A stretch of DNA of 64,000 bases from UBA1181 sp045601045 (GCA_045601045.1 JAZRZA010000074.1:1-64000), one strand, 5' to 3'; positions 26,202 to 34,646 are shown, counted from the stretch's first letter. The notes: a model not told the origin generated them from the letters alone. Translations and numbers: made by a program.

Positions 26202-26435
26202 ATGCAAGAAATTAAAGTGCTTGGTACAGGTTGCGCAGGATGCAAAGCTTTGTACGCGACAGTCGAAAAGGCTGTGGCTGATCTTGGGTTGAACGTGAAT
26301 CTCGTAAAAGAGGAGGATATCATGAAAATCATGGCGTACAACGTGATGACATTACCTGCCTTGGTCATCGACGAGCAGGTGGTGGCCAAGGGGAAACTCT
26401 CTTATGAGCAGGTGAAGGAATTGTTGACCAAGTAA
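26202..26435 (+). CDS. small thioredoxin-like redox protein, ArsE-like
   Basis: A 77-residue thioredoxin-fold protein with the redox motif GTGCAGCKAL (Cys-Ala-Gly-Cys) near the N-terminus and the cis-Pro in VMTLPALVIDE, as in small redox-active disulfide proteins. It is the first gene after operator 2 and precedes the ArsF-like gene by 14 bp. In characterised Bacteroides arsenic operons a small protein of this type, together with ArsF and ArsG, handles aromatic arsenicals; the assignment here rests on neighbourhood and fold. Confidence 0.78.
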   Translation: MQEIKVLGTGCAGCKALYATVEKAVADLGLNVNLVKEEDIMKIMAYNVMTLPALVIDEQVVAKGKLSYEQVKELLTK

Positions 26436-26449
26436 AATAATGATGCGAT

Positions 26450-26902
26450 ATGAAGAATTTTTTTATTGCTTTATTTCTAGGTTGTAGCCTGATGGCGACG
26501 GCCCAATGTTGCAAAAACGGCAACAGTGCGAAGTGTGCGGTGGCACAATCGACTGGAAAAACGGCTTCGCAAGTGGAGGTGATCTATTTCCATGGCAAAC
26601 AACGCTGTCCTACCTGTGTGGCGATAGAGCAGGAGTCGCGCAATGTGGTGGAAGGAGAATTAGCGGATCTGTTCGTGTCGGGTAGTGTGAAGATGCGTGT
26701 GGTGGATTTCTCGAAGGAAGAGGGCAAGGAGTTGGCGAAGAAATACAAGGTTACCTTCTCCTCTTTATTTGTAGTCGCTAATCCCGGCGAAAACGAGCAG
26801 GCGGAGAACCTGACCAATTTGGGCTTTTCTAAGGCGAGAAGTGATGCGGAAGGATTCCGCCAAGAACTTAGGTCAAAGATAACGGCTATGCTTGGCCAAT
26901 AA
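26450..26902 (+). CDS. arsF: ArsF-family exported thioredoxin-like protein
   Basis: A 150-residue exported protein with a signal peptide (MKNFFIALFLGCSLMATAQ), a Cys-bearing segment (CCKNGNSAKCAV), and a thioredoxin-like domain with a CPTC motif in GKQRCPTCVAIEQ. It matches the nitrophenyl-compound nitroreductase subunit ArsF family of Bacteroides arsenic operons. It would act in the periplasm, passing electrons with the ArsG-like membrane protein next to it. The family label is from memory of the motif pattern and gene order. Confidence 0.78.
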   Translation: MKNFFIALFLGCSLMATAQCCKNGNSAKCAVAQSTGKTASQVEVIYFHGKQRCPTCVAIEQESRNVVEGELADLFVSGSVKMRVVDFSKEEGKELAKKYKVTFSSLFVVANPGENEQAENLTNLGFSKARSDAEGFRQELRSKITAMLGQ

Positions 26903-26964
26903 ACTCTTGGTTGACTTCGTCGAACTTCGTTTTTTAACTCTTAATTCTTAACTCATATCCCCTT

Positions 26965-27678
26965 ATGGATTTTCTCAACAACTTATTAGATAGCAGCCAG
27001 ATTCCCGTCCTGACTGCGTTTCTCTTGGGATTACTCACAGCCCTCAACCCTTGCCCGATGGCCATGAACGTGACGGCTATCGGATTCATTTCCAAAGGTG
27101 TTCAAGACCGTAAGCAGGTGTTGTGGAGCGGAATACGATATGCGTTGGGACGCACGCTCTCCTATTCGCTTTTAGGTGCTGTCCTGATTTATATCCTTCG
27201 GATAGGAGCTGACACTTTCAATCTTCAGCTGATGGTCAGCGAATGGGGCGAACTCATTATCGGACCGGCGCTTGTGGTGATAGGAGTGTTGATGTTTGTT
27301 AGCGAGTTTGTCGATCTAGGCGGACGATTTGGATTTCAGGCAGGAAGTAAGACAGAACGTTTGAGAGGTCCTGTCGGAGCGTTTCTTTTAGGTGTTTTGT
27401 TCGCGCTTGCCTTCTGTCCCGCAAGTGGAATGCTCTATTTCGGCATGTTGATTCCCATGTCGGCATCAGCCAGCGGAGGCTACTTTATGCCCGTGGTTTA
27501 TGCCGTAGCGACCGCATTGCCCGTTTTGATCGTCGCTTGGCTTCTCGCTTTCAGCGTGCAGTCGTTGGGCTCATTCTTAGGCAAGATAGCGGTCGTGCAG
27601 AAGTGGTTCAACCGTATTGTGGCGGTGCTTTTTGTAGCGGTAGGTTTCTATTATTGTTATATGATTTTCATAGCTTAG
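26965..27678 (+). CDS. arsG: ArsG-like membrane protein (CcdA/DsbD-like)
   Basis: A 237-residue inner-membrane protein with six predicted helices, related to CcdA/DsbD and the ArsG permease group. Two conserved Cys face each other in helices 1 and 4: LTALNPCPMAMNVTAIG and ALAFCPASGMLYFG. It lies between the ArsF-like protein and arsC. In that context it is either a permease for organic arsenicals, as named in Bacteroides, or the electron conduit for the two thioredoxin-like neighbours, as in DsbD. Confidence 0.8.
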   Translation: MDFLNNLLDSSQIPVLTAFLLGLLTALNPCPMAMNVTAIGFISKGVQDRKQVLWSGIRYALGRTLSYSLLGAVLIYILRIGADTFNLQLMVSEWGELIIGPALVVIGVLMFVSEFVDLGGRFGFQAGSKTERLRGPVGAFLLGVLFALAFCPASGMLYFGMLIPMSASASGGYFMPVVYAVATALPVLIVAWLLAFSVQSLGSFLGKIAVVQKWFNRIVAVLFVAVGFYYCYMIFIA

Positions 27679-27683
27679 AAATT

Positions 27684-28136
27684 ATGAAGCGAATACTCGT
27701 ATTGTGTACAGGCAATCGTTGCCGTAGCCAGATGGCGCATGGCATATTGCAAAGTTTAGATCCTCAGTTGGCGGTTCACTCCGCTGGCATACGTCCTGCT
27801 TCGGAGGTGCATCCGTTGGGGGTGAAGGTGATGGAAGAGATTGGCATAGACATCAGCAGCCATTATCCCAAGTCAGTCGATCAATACATTGGCGATTCGT
27901 GGGATTATGTGATCACGGTTTGTGGCGGTGCCAACGAATCGTGTCCTGTATTTTCAGGAAAAGTCGGCAAACGCCTCCACATTGGGTTCGACGACCCTGA
28001 TGCATTCCAAGGAACCGACGAGGAGCTCTTGGCTGAGTTCCGTCGGGTAAGGGATGAGATAAGAAGGGAGATGCAGAAGTTCTATCTCGTGGAGGTGAAA
28101 GGGCTTCGCCTGCCTAAGTGCAGTTGTTGCGGCTAG
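27684..28136 (+). CDS. arsC: thioredoxin-type arsenate reductase (low-MW PTP fold)
   Basis: A 150-residue arsenate reductase of the low-molecular-weight phosphatase fold. The P-loop VLCTGNRCRSQMAHG holds the nucleophilic Cys and the Arg. Two further Cys seven residues apart in VCGGANESCPVF match the Cys82/Cys89 relay of the Staphylococcus-type enzyme, so it probably uses thioredoxin. ATG 27684 is used; the frame is open upstream within arsG but is not family-like. It lies 5 bp after arsG and 24 bp before acr3. Confidence 0.9.
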   Translation: MKRILVLCTGNRCRSQMAHGILQSLDPQLAVHSAGIRPASEVHPLGVKVMEEIGIDISSHYPKSVDQYIGDSWDYVITVCGGANESCPVFSGKVGKRLHIGFDDPDAFQGTDEELLAEFRRVRDEIRREMQKFYLVEVKGLRLPKCSCCG

Positions 28137-28160
28137 TAATCAACAAATTAAAATTGTCGT

Positions 28161-29198
28161 ATGAAAACGTTCGAGAAATACCTCACGCTATGGGTGATGG
28201 TCTGCATTGCCATAGGCATACTTGTGGGAAGGTTCGCTCCTTCCATTCCTCATGCATTGGAACAGTGGGAATACGCACACGTCTCCATCCCTATTGCTGT
28301 ACTTATTTGGGTAATGATCTACCCTATGATGCTGAAGGTGGACTTCAACAGCGTGAAGAATGTAGGACGCCAACCCAAAGGGCTTATAGTGACTTGTATA
28401 ACCAACTGGCTTATAAAACCGTTCTCAATGTTCGGCATCGCATGGGTGTTCTTCAACCATGTGTTCAACGGTATGTTCAGTCAGGAACTTGCGGCCGACT
28501 ATTTGGCGGGAGCTGTGTTGCTCGGAGCTGCACCTTGTACCGCCATGGTCTTCGTGTGGAGTAGTCTCACCAAGGGTGATGCGTCATACACACTGGTGCA
28601 AGTTGCCGTCAACGACCTTATCATCCTTGTGGCATTCTCGCCGATTGTGGCGTTGTTGTTAGGTGTTGGAGGCATCACTATTCCCTGGGCTACGCTGTTG
28701 CTTTCGGTGCTGCTTTTCGTGGTCATTCCACTCGTTGCAGCCATTGCCACACGTTGGGTTGTTATTGGAAGACAAGGCAAGGAATACTTTGAAGAAGTGT
28801 TCGTGCACAAGTTCGACAGCGTCACTCCATGCGGATTGCTCCTCACTCTCATTCTCCTATTCTCCTTCCAAGGCGATATCATTCTGCAGAATCCATTACA
28901 CATCGTGCTGATTGCCGTGCCGCTTATCTTACAAACCTTCCTCATTTTCGGCATTGCCTACGGATGGGCTAAGGCATGGAAACTACCACATAGCGTAGCC
29001 TCTCCTGCTGGAATGATTGGTGCAAGCAATTTTTTCGAACTAGCAGTAGCTGTCGCCGTCTCGCTCTTTGGTCTCACCTCTGGAGCTGCCCTTGCTACAG
29101 TTGTTGGCGTACTGGTAGAAGTCCCAGTAATGCTCTGCCTGGTAAAGATTGCCAATAATACACGACATTGGTTCTTGGGGTATAATAAACAAAACTAG
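28161..29198 (+). CDS. acr3: arsenite efflux transporter ACR3
   Basis: A 345-residue membrane protein of the ACR3 / bile acid:sodium symporter superfamily with about ten helices, exporting arsenite made by ArsC. The conserved Cys of helix 4 is in LLGAAPCTAMVFVWS, and the family loop KVDFNSVKNVGRQPKGL and the conserved Glu of GASNFFELAVAVA are present. No ArsA ATPase is found, so export would use the proton-motive force. Leucine codons here are mixed (only about 3 of the first 12 are TTG), unlike most neighbours. Confidence 0.95.
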   Translation: MKTFEKYLTLWVMVCIAIGILVGRFAPSIPHALEQWEYAHVSIPIAVLIWVMIYPMMLKVDFNSVKNVGRQPKGLIVTCITNWLIKPFSMFGIAWVFFNHVFNGMFSQELAADYLAGAVLLGAAPCTAMVFVWSSLTKGDASYTLVQVAVNDLIILVAFSPIVALLLGVGGITIPWATLLLSVLLFVVIPLVAAIATRWVVIGRQGKEYFEEVFVHKFDSVTPCGLLLTLILLFSFQGDIILQNPLHIVLIAVPLILQTFLIFGIAYGWAKAWKLPHSVASPAGMIGASNFFELAVAVAVSLFGLTSGAALATVVGVLVEVPVMLCLVKIANNTRHWFLGYNKQN

Positions 29199-30202
29199 TG
29201 CGATTTGTTAAACATCTAATTGTCAATGTAGTTATGATTCAGACATTTGCCGACTGGCTTATCTACGACCTTATAGGTCTTGACGCGTCAACGCGTCTGG
29301 GCGAAGCGGTCAACTTCTTCGTCTATGACTCCTTGAAGATTGTTCTGCTGCTCTTTCTCATCAGCATTGTGATGGGGGTGGTCAATGCGTACTTCCCTGT
29401 AGATCGACTGCGCAACTACCTCAGTTCTCACAAGATGTACGGTTTCCAATACCTTGTGGCCAGCATCTTCGGAGCCATTACTCCTTTTTGTTCCTGCTCC
29501 AGCATACCACTGTTCATTGGTTTTGTGAAGGGAGGCATACCCCTTGGCGTTACCTTTGCCTTCCTCATCACCTCTCCCTTGGTCAATGAGGTGGCTGTGG
29601 CGATGTTTCTTGGCACGTTTGGCGTAAAGGTGACTGCTATCTATGTGGTTTGCGGCATATTGATGGGTGCGATGGGCGGTTTCGTTTTGGGTAAATTGAG
29701 GTTGGACCGATACTTGTCTCCGTGGATCATCCAGATGCAGCAGATGCAGATGCAGGCCGACGTAGCGTTCGAGGCGGAGCATGTCCCATTTTTGGAACGA
29801 CTGCCCATCATTGCGAAAGATGCGCTCGGAATCGTCCGCGGGGTCATTCTCTATGTCCTTCTTGGTATCGCCATTGGAGCGGGCATTCATGGTTATGTGC
29901 CAGAGGATTTCTTTGCGGACTTTATGCGGAAGGCTGGCGTCTTAGGTGTTCCAGCAAGCGTGCTCATTGCCGTGCCGATGTATGCCAACGCTGCAGGAAT
30001 CGTACCTGTGGTGGAGGTCTTCGTTGCCAAAGGTATCCCTCTTGGTACAGCCCTTGCCTTCATGATGTCGGTGGTTGGACTCTCTCTTCCCGAAGCCACC
30101 ATGCTCAAGAAGGTCATGACCTGGCGTCTGATAGGCATCTTCTTCGGCACGGTAGCCTTGATGATCATGTTGCTCGGTTGGACATTCAATGTGGTGCTAT
30201 AG
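29198..30202 (+). CDS. arsP: ArsP-like permease
   Basis: A 334-residue permease of the DUF318/ArsP family with about eight helices. The signature is ITPFCSCSSIPLFIGFV with two Cys, followed by GVTFAFLITSPLVNEVA, and a mirrored second half (VPMYANAAGIVPVVE, PEATMLKKV). ArsP exports methylated and aromatic trivalent arsenicals; related permeases move Cu or Zn. The frame begins at a GTG that shares one base with the acr3 stop; ATG 29234 (MIQTFADWLIYDLIG) is the more family-like start and would give 322 residues. It is the last gene of the arsenic island. Confidence 0.85.
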   Translation: MRFVKHLIVNVVMIQTFADWLIYDLIGLDASTRLGEAVNFFVYDSLKIVLLLFLISIVMGVVNAYFPVDRLRNYLSSHKMYGFQYLVASIFGAITPFCSCSSIPLFIGFVKGGIPLGVTFAFLITSPLVNEVAVAMFLGTFGVKVTAIYVVCGILMGAMGGFVLGKLRLDRYLSPWIIQMQQMQMQADVAFEAEHVPFLERLPIIAKDALGIVRGVILYVLLGIAIGAGIHGYVPEDFFADFMRKAGVLGVPASVLIAVPMYANAAGIVPVVEVFVAKGIPLGTALAFMMSVVGLSLPEATMLKKVMTWRLIGIFFGTVALMIMLLGWTFNVVL

Positions 30203-30302
30203 CGGTTCGCGGAGCTTGCCGTGAAAGGGAGATAGTGCCATTGTCCTCTTTTTTGCAGATGTACAAAAAGTCCGCCTTGAAAGTGTGAATACGCCGATGA
30301 TG

Positions 30303-30338
30303 GCAAAAAAAATGGCACCCGAAATCCGAGCGCCATTT
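30303..30338 (-). terminator. terminator of the rpmB-rpmG-DUF4295 unit
   Basis: On the minus strand AAATGGC (30332-30338) pairs with GCCATTT (30310-30316) around a loop that also pairs internally, and is followed by an eight-base T-run. It lies 23 bp past the DUF4295 stop. Confidence 0.8.
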
Positions 30339-30360
30339 ATATTTAAAAGCGAAGCTTTAA

Positions 30361-30513
30361 TTACTTAGCCAAATGAGCCTTCACGTCATCATTGTGAACG
30401 ATCTTCTCATCAAAGATGTAAGCACCAGTCTTTGGAGACTTAACCATCTTGATCACCTTAGCATAAGAACGGCCTTCACCCTTCTGCATACTTGCGACTG
30501 CTTTCTTTGCCAT
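30361..30513 (-). CDS. DUF4295 small protein
   Basis: A 50-residue basic protein starting MAKKAVASMQKGEGRSYAKV and ending VHNDDVKAHLAK. It belongs to the DUF4295 family found in Bacteroidetes, where it typically follows rpmG. Its composition (Lys-rich, no Cys, no membrane segment) and position suggest a ribosome-associated protein. It starts 23 bp after the rpmG stop and is followed by a strong terminator. Confidence 0.88.
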   Translation of the reverse strand: MAKKAVASMQKGEGRSYAKVIKMVKSPKTGAYIFDEKIVHNDDVKAHLAK

Positions 30514-30536
30514 AGCTTAAAATCTTTTGTAAGTTA

Positions 30537-30725
30537 TTACTTAATTTCCTTGTGAATAGTGTATCTCTTCAAGATAGGGTTGTACTTCTTCAACTCCAAT
30601 CTATCTGGGGTATTCTTTCTATTCTTAGTGGTAACGTAACGGGAAGTTCCTGGCATTCCACTATCCTTGTGCTCTGTGCACTCCAAAATAACCTGTACGC
30701 GGTTTTCTTTGCTCTTCTTAGCCAT
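30537..30725 (-). CDS. rpmG: 50S ribosomal protein bL33
   Basis: A 62-residue large-subunit protein, recognisable from RVQVILECTEHKDSG, RYVTTKNRKNTPDRLELKKY and ILKRYTIHKEIK. Only one Cys remains (ECTEHK) and the later CxxC pair is replaced (KKYNPIL), so it is of the zinc-independent C-minus type. It lies 17 bp after rpmB. Confidence 0.96.
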   Translation of the reverse strand: MAKKSKENRVQVILECTEHKDSGMPGTSRYVTTKNRKNTPDRLELKKYNPILKRYTIHKEIK

Positions 30726-30742
30726 TATCTATTCCTCCTTAA

Positions 30743-30976
30743 TTACAAAATACCTTTTCTAGCTGCATCAACCAATGCTGCGTTAAGACCCTTCTTGTTG
30801 ATAGTGCGAAGACCTTTAGCTGAAACCTTCAAGCTAATCATACAATCTTGCTCTGGCCAGTAGAATTTTTTTGTGAACAAGTTCACATTGAACAACCTTT
30901 TCGTTCTTCTCTTTGAGTGAGAAACGTTGTTGCCGTTCTGCGCCATTTTACCAGTAATTTCACAAACTCTTGACAT
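30743..30976 (-). CDS. rpmB: 50S ribosomal protein bL28
   Basis: A 77-residue protein starting MSRVCEITGKMAQNGNNVSH with the family KRRTKRLFNVNL and VSAKGLRTINKKGLNAAL regions. The ATG at 30976 is chosen; a longer open frame reaching 31021 adds residues that are not bL28-like. It is the first gene of the rpmB-rpmG-DUF4295 unit and has a leader of about 160 nt from its promoter. Confidence 0.96.
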   Translation of the reverse strand: MSRVCEITGKMAQNGNNVSHSKRRTKRLFNVNLFTKKFYWPEQDCMISLKVSAKGLRTINKKGLNAALVDAARKGIL

Positions 30977-31144
30977 TGCTGTTAAATCTTTATAAGTTAT
31001 TACATATAAAAAGCGGGCCAAATCCTATCCTGATCTTTCTCTGAGAAAGCAGCGTAACTATCAGAAATCCAAATATGAGTGGACCCTTTTGTTTCAGTTT
31101 TCGAAGGAAAAGCGTGTTGCATCCCACACTCCTCAATCGGTGTG

Positions 31145-31175
31145 CAAAGGTACAACTTTTTTATTTCTCAACAAA
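31145..31175 (-). promoter_or_regulatory. strong promoter for rpmB-rpmG-DUF4295
   Basis: On the minus strand TTTG (31172-31175) and TACCTTTG (31145-31152) are exactly 19 bp apart, the full Bacteroidetes consensus. The -33 half lies inside the 3' end of pncC. The leader contains a small palindrome (CTTTCTCAGAGAAAG, about 31042-31056). Confidence 0.8.
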
Positions 31176-31646
31176 TTCTTTTATAAAAAATATTGCATTT
31201 TTTGTCGCGTCTTCGATGTTTGCTGACCTCTCGGTGCCAAAGTGGTAGCATCTGCTCTCTGTCTTTTCTCCGTTCGACACGGCCATCCAAACCGTCCCTA
31301 CTGGCTTTTCGGGAGAGCCGCCTCCCGGACCTGCCACGCCCGATGTCGCCACGGCGTAGTCGGATCCGATCACCTTGACCGCCCCTTTCGCCATTTGTTC
31401 GACCACCTGTTGGCTGACCGCTCCGTATTGCTCAATGGCGGATGACTCTACTTGCAAGACATTGATTTTGACCTCGTTGGCGTATGAGACAATTCCGCCG
31501 AGGAAGAAGTCGGAACTGCCGGGCCATTGTGTGAGTCTGTGCGCGATGTTGCCGCCTGTGCAACTCTCCGCTGTGGCGATGGTTTTTCCCTTCGCCCGCA
31601 AGATCTCTCCTAACTCTATTTCGGGATGTTCTTCCAATCTTTTCAT
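31161..31646 (-). CDS. pncC: nicotinamide-nucleotide amidohydrolase (CinA C-terminal domain)
   Basis: A 161-residue stand-alone CinA C-terminal domain, which deamidates nicotinamide mononucleotide in NAD salvage. Motifs are KTIATAESCTGGNIAHRLT, GGIVSYANEVK and ATSGVAGPGGGSPEKPVGTVW. The N-terminal molybdopterin-binding half of full CinA is absent, as in PncC proteins. Its stop codon lies within the rpmB promoter. Confidence 0.93.
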   Translation of the reverse strand: MKRLEEHPEIELGEILRAKGKTIATAESCTGGNIAHRLTQWPGSSDFFLGGIVSYANEVKINVLQVESSAIEQYGAVSQQVVEQMAKGAVKVIGSDYAVATSGVAGPGGGSPEKPVGTVWMAVSNGEKTESRCYHFGTERSANIEDATKNAIFFIKEFVEK

Positions 31647-31697
31647 CGTACCTCTATTTTTACTTCGCGAAGATAGGGAAAACGGATAAGTTTTTAT

Positions 31698-31705
31698 TAC
31701 ATTTG
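31698..31705 (+). promoter_or_regulatory. -7 element upstream of the PagL-like gene
   Basis: TACATTTG matches TAnnTTTG, 25 bp upstream of the start codon; the -33 is weak. Confidence 0.4.
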
Positions 31706-31730
31706 CACCAACTTTTTATATAAAGTAGGT

Positions 31731-32933
31731 ATGATAAAGAGGATTTTGTGCGCGTTGTCTCTCCTTTTGGCGACGACTCTATGGGTGAATGCGCAGCAGA
31801 ACACAGTATTTAGAGCAAAGGCGGAAGCTCATTATGGTAAAAATTTCACCTCAAAAGATGGCATGCTTGTTGGTGGTGAGGTCGGAATGGAGTTGCCGCT
31901 TTTGGGTAACCATAACTGGGAATACACCTACCATTTCCCTTCTGTGGGTTTCGCCATTGGTGGTTATCATTTAGATAAACCTGAACATGCGAGGGTGGCG
32001 TTTGATGCCGTGACCTACTTCCATTTCCCGATCGTTCACACGAATATGTTCGCCTTGAACTTGAAATGGGGTGGTGGCGCTGGCGCTTTTGTCTCCCGAG
32101 GTGATACGCTCAACCCGATTATCCCCGTGTTTGGCGTTTGGACAGGAGGCTTGAACATGGAGGTTCAATTGTCTAAATTGTATGGTAATCCTTTGTCGCA
32201 GTGGCGTATTTGCGCCGGAGCGAATGCTTCTTTGTGGCACAATGGCCATATTACCCGTAAAGCTTACAATATGTGGTGTGGGGATGTCTTCCTTGGTGTG
32301 AAGTATACGCCTAATGTATGGCCGCTTCCAATTCGTTATCCCGCTAAATCCGTGAAACATATTTTGGCGATCGAGGCCTATGGCGTGGGATTGGTGAATC
32401 AGTTGGAGAGAAACGAGAAGTATTTCTTGAACGCGGATATTTGCGCGGGATTGTATATGCCGATTTCGAATGCCTATCGTTTGGGCTTGTCAGCGGATGC
32501 CTTCTATAATGGCGCTTACAACGGCGACCAGCGGGAACATAATCTTCGCTACAATTTCATCAAGGAGGATCGCTTCAAGAATAAGTTGCGTGGTGGTATC
32601 GCTTTGGCGAACGAAATCACCATGGACCGTGTCAATGTAGGTCTCCATGTGGGATACTATTTCTACACGAAGTTGAAAGTGCCGAAGTATAATGAGGAGG
32701 GGGGCAAGAATGCTTATCGCTACGAGAACTTCCTCTATACCAAGATAGTGACACGGTATTATATTACACCGAAATTCTTCTTCGTGATGGATTTGAAGAC
32801 GCACTTGACTCATGTGGAGTGTTTTAATGTGGGATTCGGTTGGGCGATGCCGGAGTTTGGTTCCCGTTTGAAGAATCCGTTCGAGCGTATTTCGTTCAAG
32901 AAGGAGGATAAAGAGGAATTGAGAATTGATTAA
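31731..32933 (+). CDS. outer-membrane beta-barrel, PagL/acyloxyacyl hydrolase-like
   Basis: A 400-residue outer-membrane protein with a signal peptide ending near WVNAQQ and many alternating beta-strands. The pattern WEYTYHFPSVGFAIGGYHL, FHFPIVHTNMF and LKWGGGAGAFV resembles the Bacteroidetes acyloxyacyl hydrolase / PagL-like lipid A deacylase family. In that family the active site is usually H-x-S-N-G; here the corresponding stretch reads SLWHNGH, so the usual His and Ser appear replaced. The C-terminal ~180 residues form further strands and a loop. It may be a non-catalytic relative. The alignment was made by eye. Confidence 0.55.
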   Translation: MIKRILCALSLLLATTLWVNAQQNTVFRAKAEAHYGKNFTSKDGMLVGGEVGMELPLLGNHNWEYTYHFPSVGFAIGGYHLDKPEHARVAFDAVTYFHFPIVHTNMFALNLKWGGGAGAFVSRGDTLNPIIPVFGVWTGGLNMEVQLSKLYGNPLSQWRICAGANASLWHNGHITRKAYNMWCGDVFLGVKYTPNVWPLPIRYPAKSVKHILAIEAYGVGLVNQLERNEKYFLNADICAGLYMPISNAYRLGLSADAFYNGAYNGDQREHNLRYNFIKEDRFKNKLRGGIALANEITMDRVNVGLHVGYYFYTKLKVPKYNEEGGKNAYRYENFLYTKIVTRYYITPKFFFVMDLKTHLTHVECFNVGFGWAMPEFGSRLKNPFERISFKKEDKEELRID

Positions 32934-32960
32934 TAGAGAAATAAAATAAATAACTACACT

Positions 32961-33551
32961 ATGGTAATTGAAGACAGAAAATTTGTTGCCGTATCTTACG
33001 ATCTATATGTAGAGGGTGAAGATGGCAATCCAGAGTTGTGGGAGAGCGCGCCAGCGGCTGCTCCGTTGAAATTCACATGCGGATTGGGCATGATGTTGGA
33101 AAAGTTCGAGGATAACTTGAGAGGTTTGAAGTTGGGCGATTCTTTCGATTTCACGATTCCTTGTGAAGATGCGTACGGAGAGTATGTGGAGGCTTTGGTG
33201 ATTGATTTGGACCGTGAAATCTTCATGACTGACGGAGAGTTCGACCATGAGCATGTCCAAGAGGGAAAGATCGTGGAGATGATCAATGCAGACGGACAAC
33301 GTGTGAACGGTATTGTCTTGGAGATCGGCAAGAGCAAGGTGAAGGTTGATTTCAACCACCCTTTGGCAGGCGAGAACTTGAACTTCAAAGGAAAGGTGTT
33401 GGAGTTGCGTGACGCGACGGAAGAGGAGATCGCTGTCGTGTTGAACCCTCATCGTTGTGGTGGCGGCTGCGGTAGTTGCGGTGGCTGCGGAGGCGGTAGC
33501 TGCGGAGAGGGTGACTGCGGAGGTTGCGGAGAAGGTCAATGTTGTCATTAA
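32961..33551 (+). CDS. SlyD-like FKBP peptidyl-prolyl isomerase with Cys-rich tail
   Basis: A 196-residue cytosolic FKBP-type isomerase of the SlyD subgroup. The FKBP halves are split by an IF (insert-in-flap) chaperone domain: GLGMMLEKFEDNLRGLKLGD, PCEDAYGEY, then VNGIVLEIG and DFNHPLAGENLNFKGKV. Residues 164-196 form a metal-binding tail with nine Cys and two His in a Gly-rich background (for example CGSCGGCGG). SlyD tails of this type bind nickel or zinc. It precedes aroC by 9 bp. Confidence 0.92.
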   Translation: MVIEDRKFVAVSYDLYVEGEDGNPELWESAPAAAPLKFTCGLGMMLEKFEDNLRGLKLGDSFDFTIPCEDAYGEYVEALVIDLDREIFMTDGEFDHEHVQEGKIVEMINADGQRVNGIVLEIGKSKVKVDFNHPLAGENLNFKGKVLELRDATEEEIAVVLNPHRCGGGCGSCGGCGGGSCGEGDCGGCGEGQCCH

Positions 33552-33560
33552 TCGATTTGT

Positions 33561-34646
33561 ATGAATACATTTGGTGAGGTATTGAGATTGACCACTTTCG
33601 GTGAGTCGCATGGCGTGGCCATCGGAGGTGTTATAGACGGATTTCCTGCGGGCATTACAATCGACTTGGATTTCATTCAAGGCGAGTTGAATCGTCGTCG
33701 CCCTGGGCAATCCGCTTTGACAACTGCACGCGCGGAGGGAGATCGCATCGAAATTCTTTCCGGCGTCTTTGAGGGTAAATCAACGGGATGTCCGATAGGT
33801 TTTGAGGTGCGGAATGAGAACCAACGATCAGGCGATTACTCTGCCTTGAAAGATCTTTACCGACCTTCCCATGCGGATTATACCTATACGGAAAAATATG
33901 GCATTCGAGATTATACGGGTGGTGGTAGAGCCTCTGCCCGTACCACTATTTCACAGGTGGCGGGTGGTGCCTTCGCGAAACTATTACTTCGTGAATTAGG
34001 CGTGAAGGTTTATGCGTATACCTCTCAAGTGGGAAGTGTCGTTTTGGATAAAAATTACCAAGAGTTGGATCTTGAAAGGATTGATACCAATCCAGTCAGA
34101 TGTCCGGATGAGACGATGGCGCAGGCGATGGCGGATGAGATTCTCAAGACTAAGGAGGCTGGTGATACCGTTGGCGGTGTGATCACTGGTGTGATCAAGG
34201 GCTGTCCAGTTGGTTTGGGCGAACCTCAATTCGACAAACTCCATGCGAAATTGGCCTATGCGATGATGTCTATCAATGCGGTGAAGGGCTTTGAATATGG
34301 TAGTGGATTTGCGGGTGTCTCTAAACACGGATCAGAGGCCAATGATATTTTCGTGAGGAAGGCGGATGGAAGTGTGGGTACTCGTACCAACAATTCAGGT
34401 GGTATTCAAGGTGGTATCAGCAATGGCGAGGATATCTATTTCAGAGTCGCGTTCAAACCGGTGCCAACGTTGTTGAAGGATCAGGATTCCGTGGATGTCA
34501 ACGGTAACCCTGTCACCTATAAGGCAAAAGGAAGGCACGACGCTTGCGTGTTGCCTCGTGCCGTGCCTATCGTGGATGCTATGGCGGCGCTTGTCATTGC
34601 AGATGCTTATTTGCAGAGCAAGGGAAGCGGACGCTTTAACAAATGA
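33561..34646 (+). CDS. aroC: chorismate synthase (AroC)
   Basis: The last enzyme of the shikimate pathway, converting EPSP to chorismate with reduced FMN. Signatures are LTTFGESHGVAIGGVIDG, RPGQSALTTARAEGD, RPSHADYTYTEKYG, RASARTT and FKPVPTLLKDQDSV, with the C-terminal RHDACVLPRAVPIVDAM. The 361-residue length is normal. It ends directly against the convergent TSCPD gene. Confidence 0.97.
   Translation: MNTFGEVLRLTTFGESHGVAIGGVIDGFPAGITIDLDFIQGELNRRRPGQSALTTARAEGDRIEILSGVFEGKSTGCPIGFEVRNENQRSGDYSALKDLYRPSHADYTYTEKYGIRDYTGGGRASARTTISQVAGGAFAKLLLRELGVKVYAYTSQVGSVVLDKNYQELDLERIDTNPVRCPDETMAQAMADEILKTKEAGDTVGGVITGVIKGCPVGLGEPQFDKLHAKLAYAMMSINAVKGFEYGSGFAGVSKHGSEANDIFVRKADGSVGTRTNNSGGIQGGISNGEDIYFRVAFKPVPTLLKDQDSVDVNGNPVTYKAKGRHDACVLPRAVPIVDAMAALVIADAYLQSKGSGRFNK

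Noticed and set aside
25579..30360. Insertion-sequence ends or direct repeats bounding the arsenic island
   Set aside because: No transposase, tRNA or terminal repeat could be found by eye at either edge, so a mobile-element boundary is not claimed.
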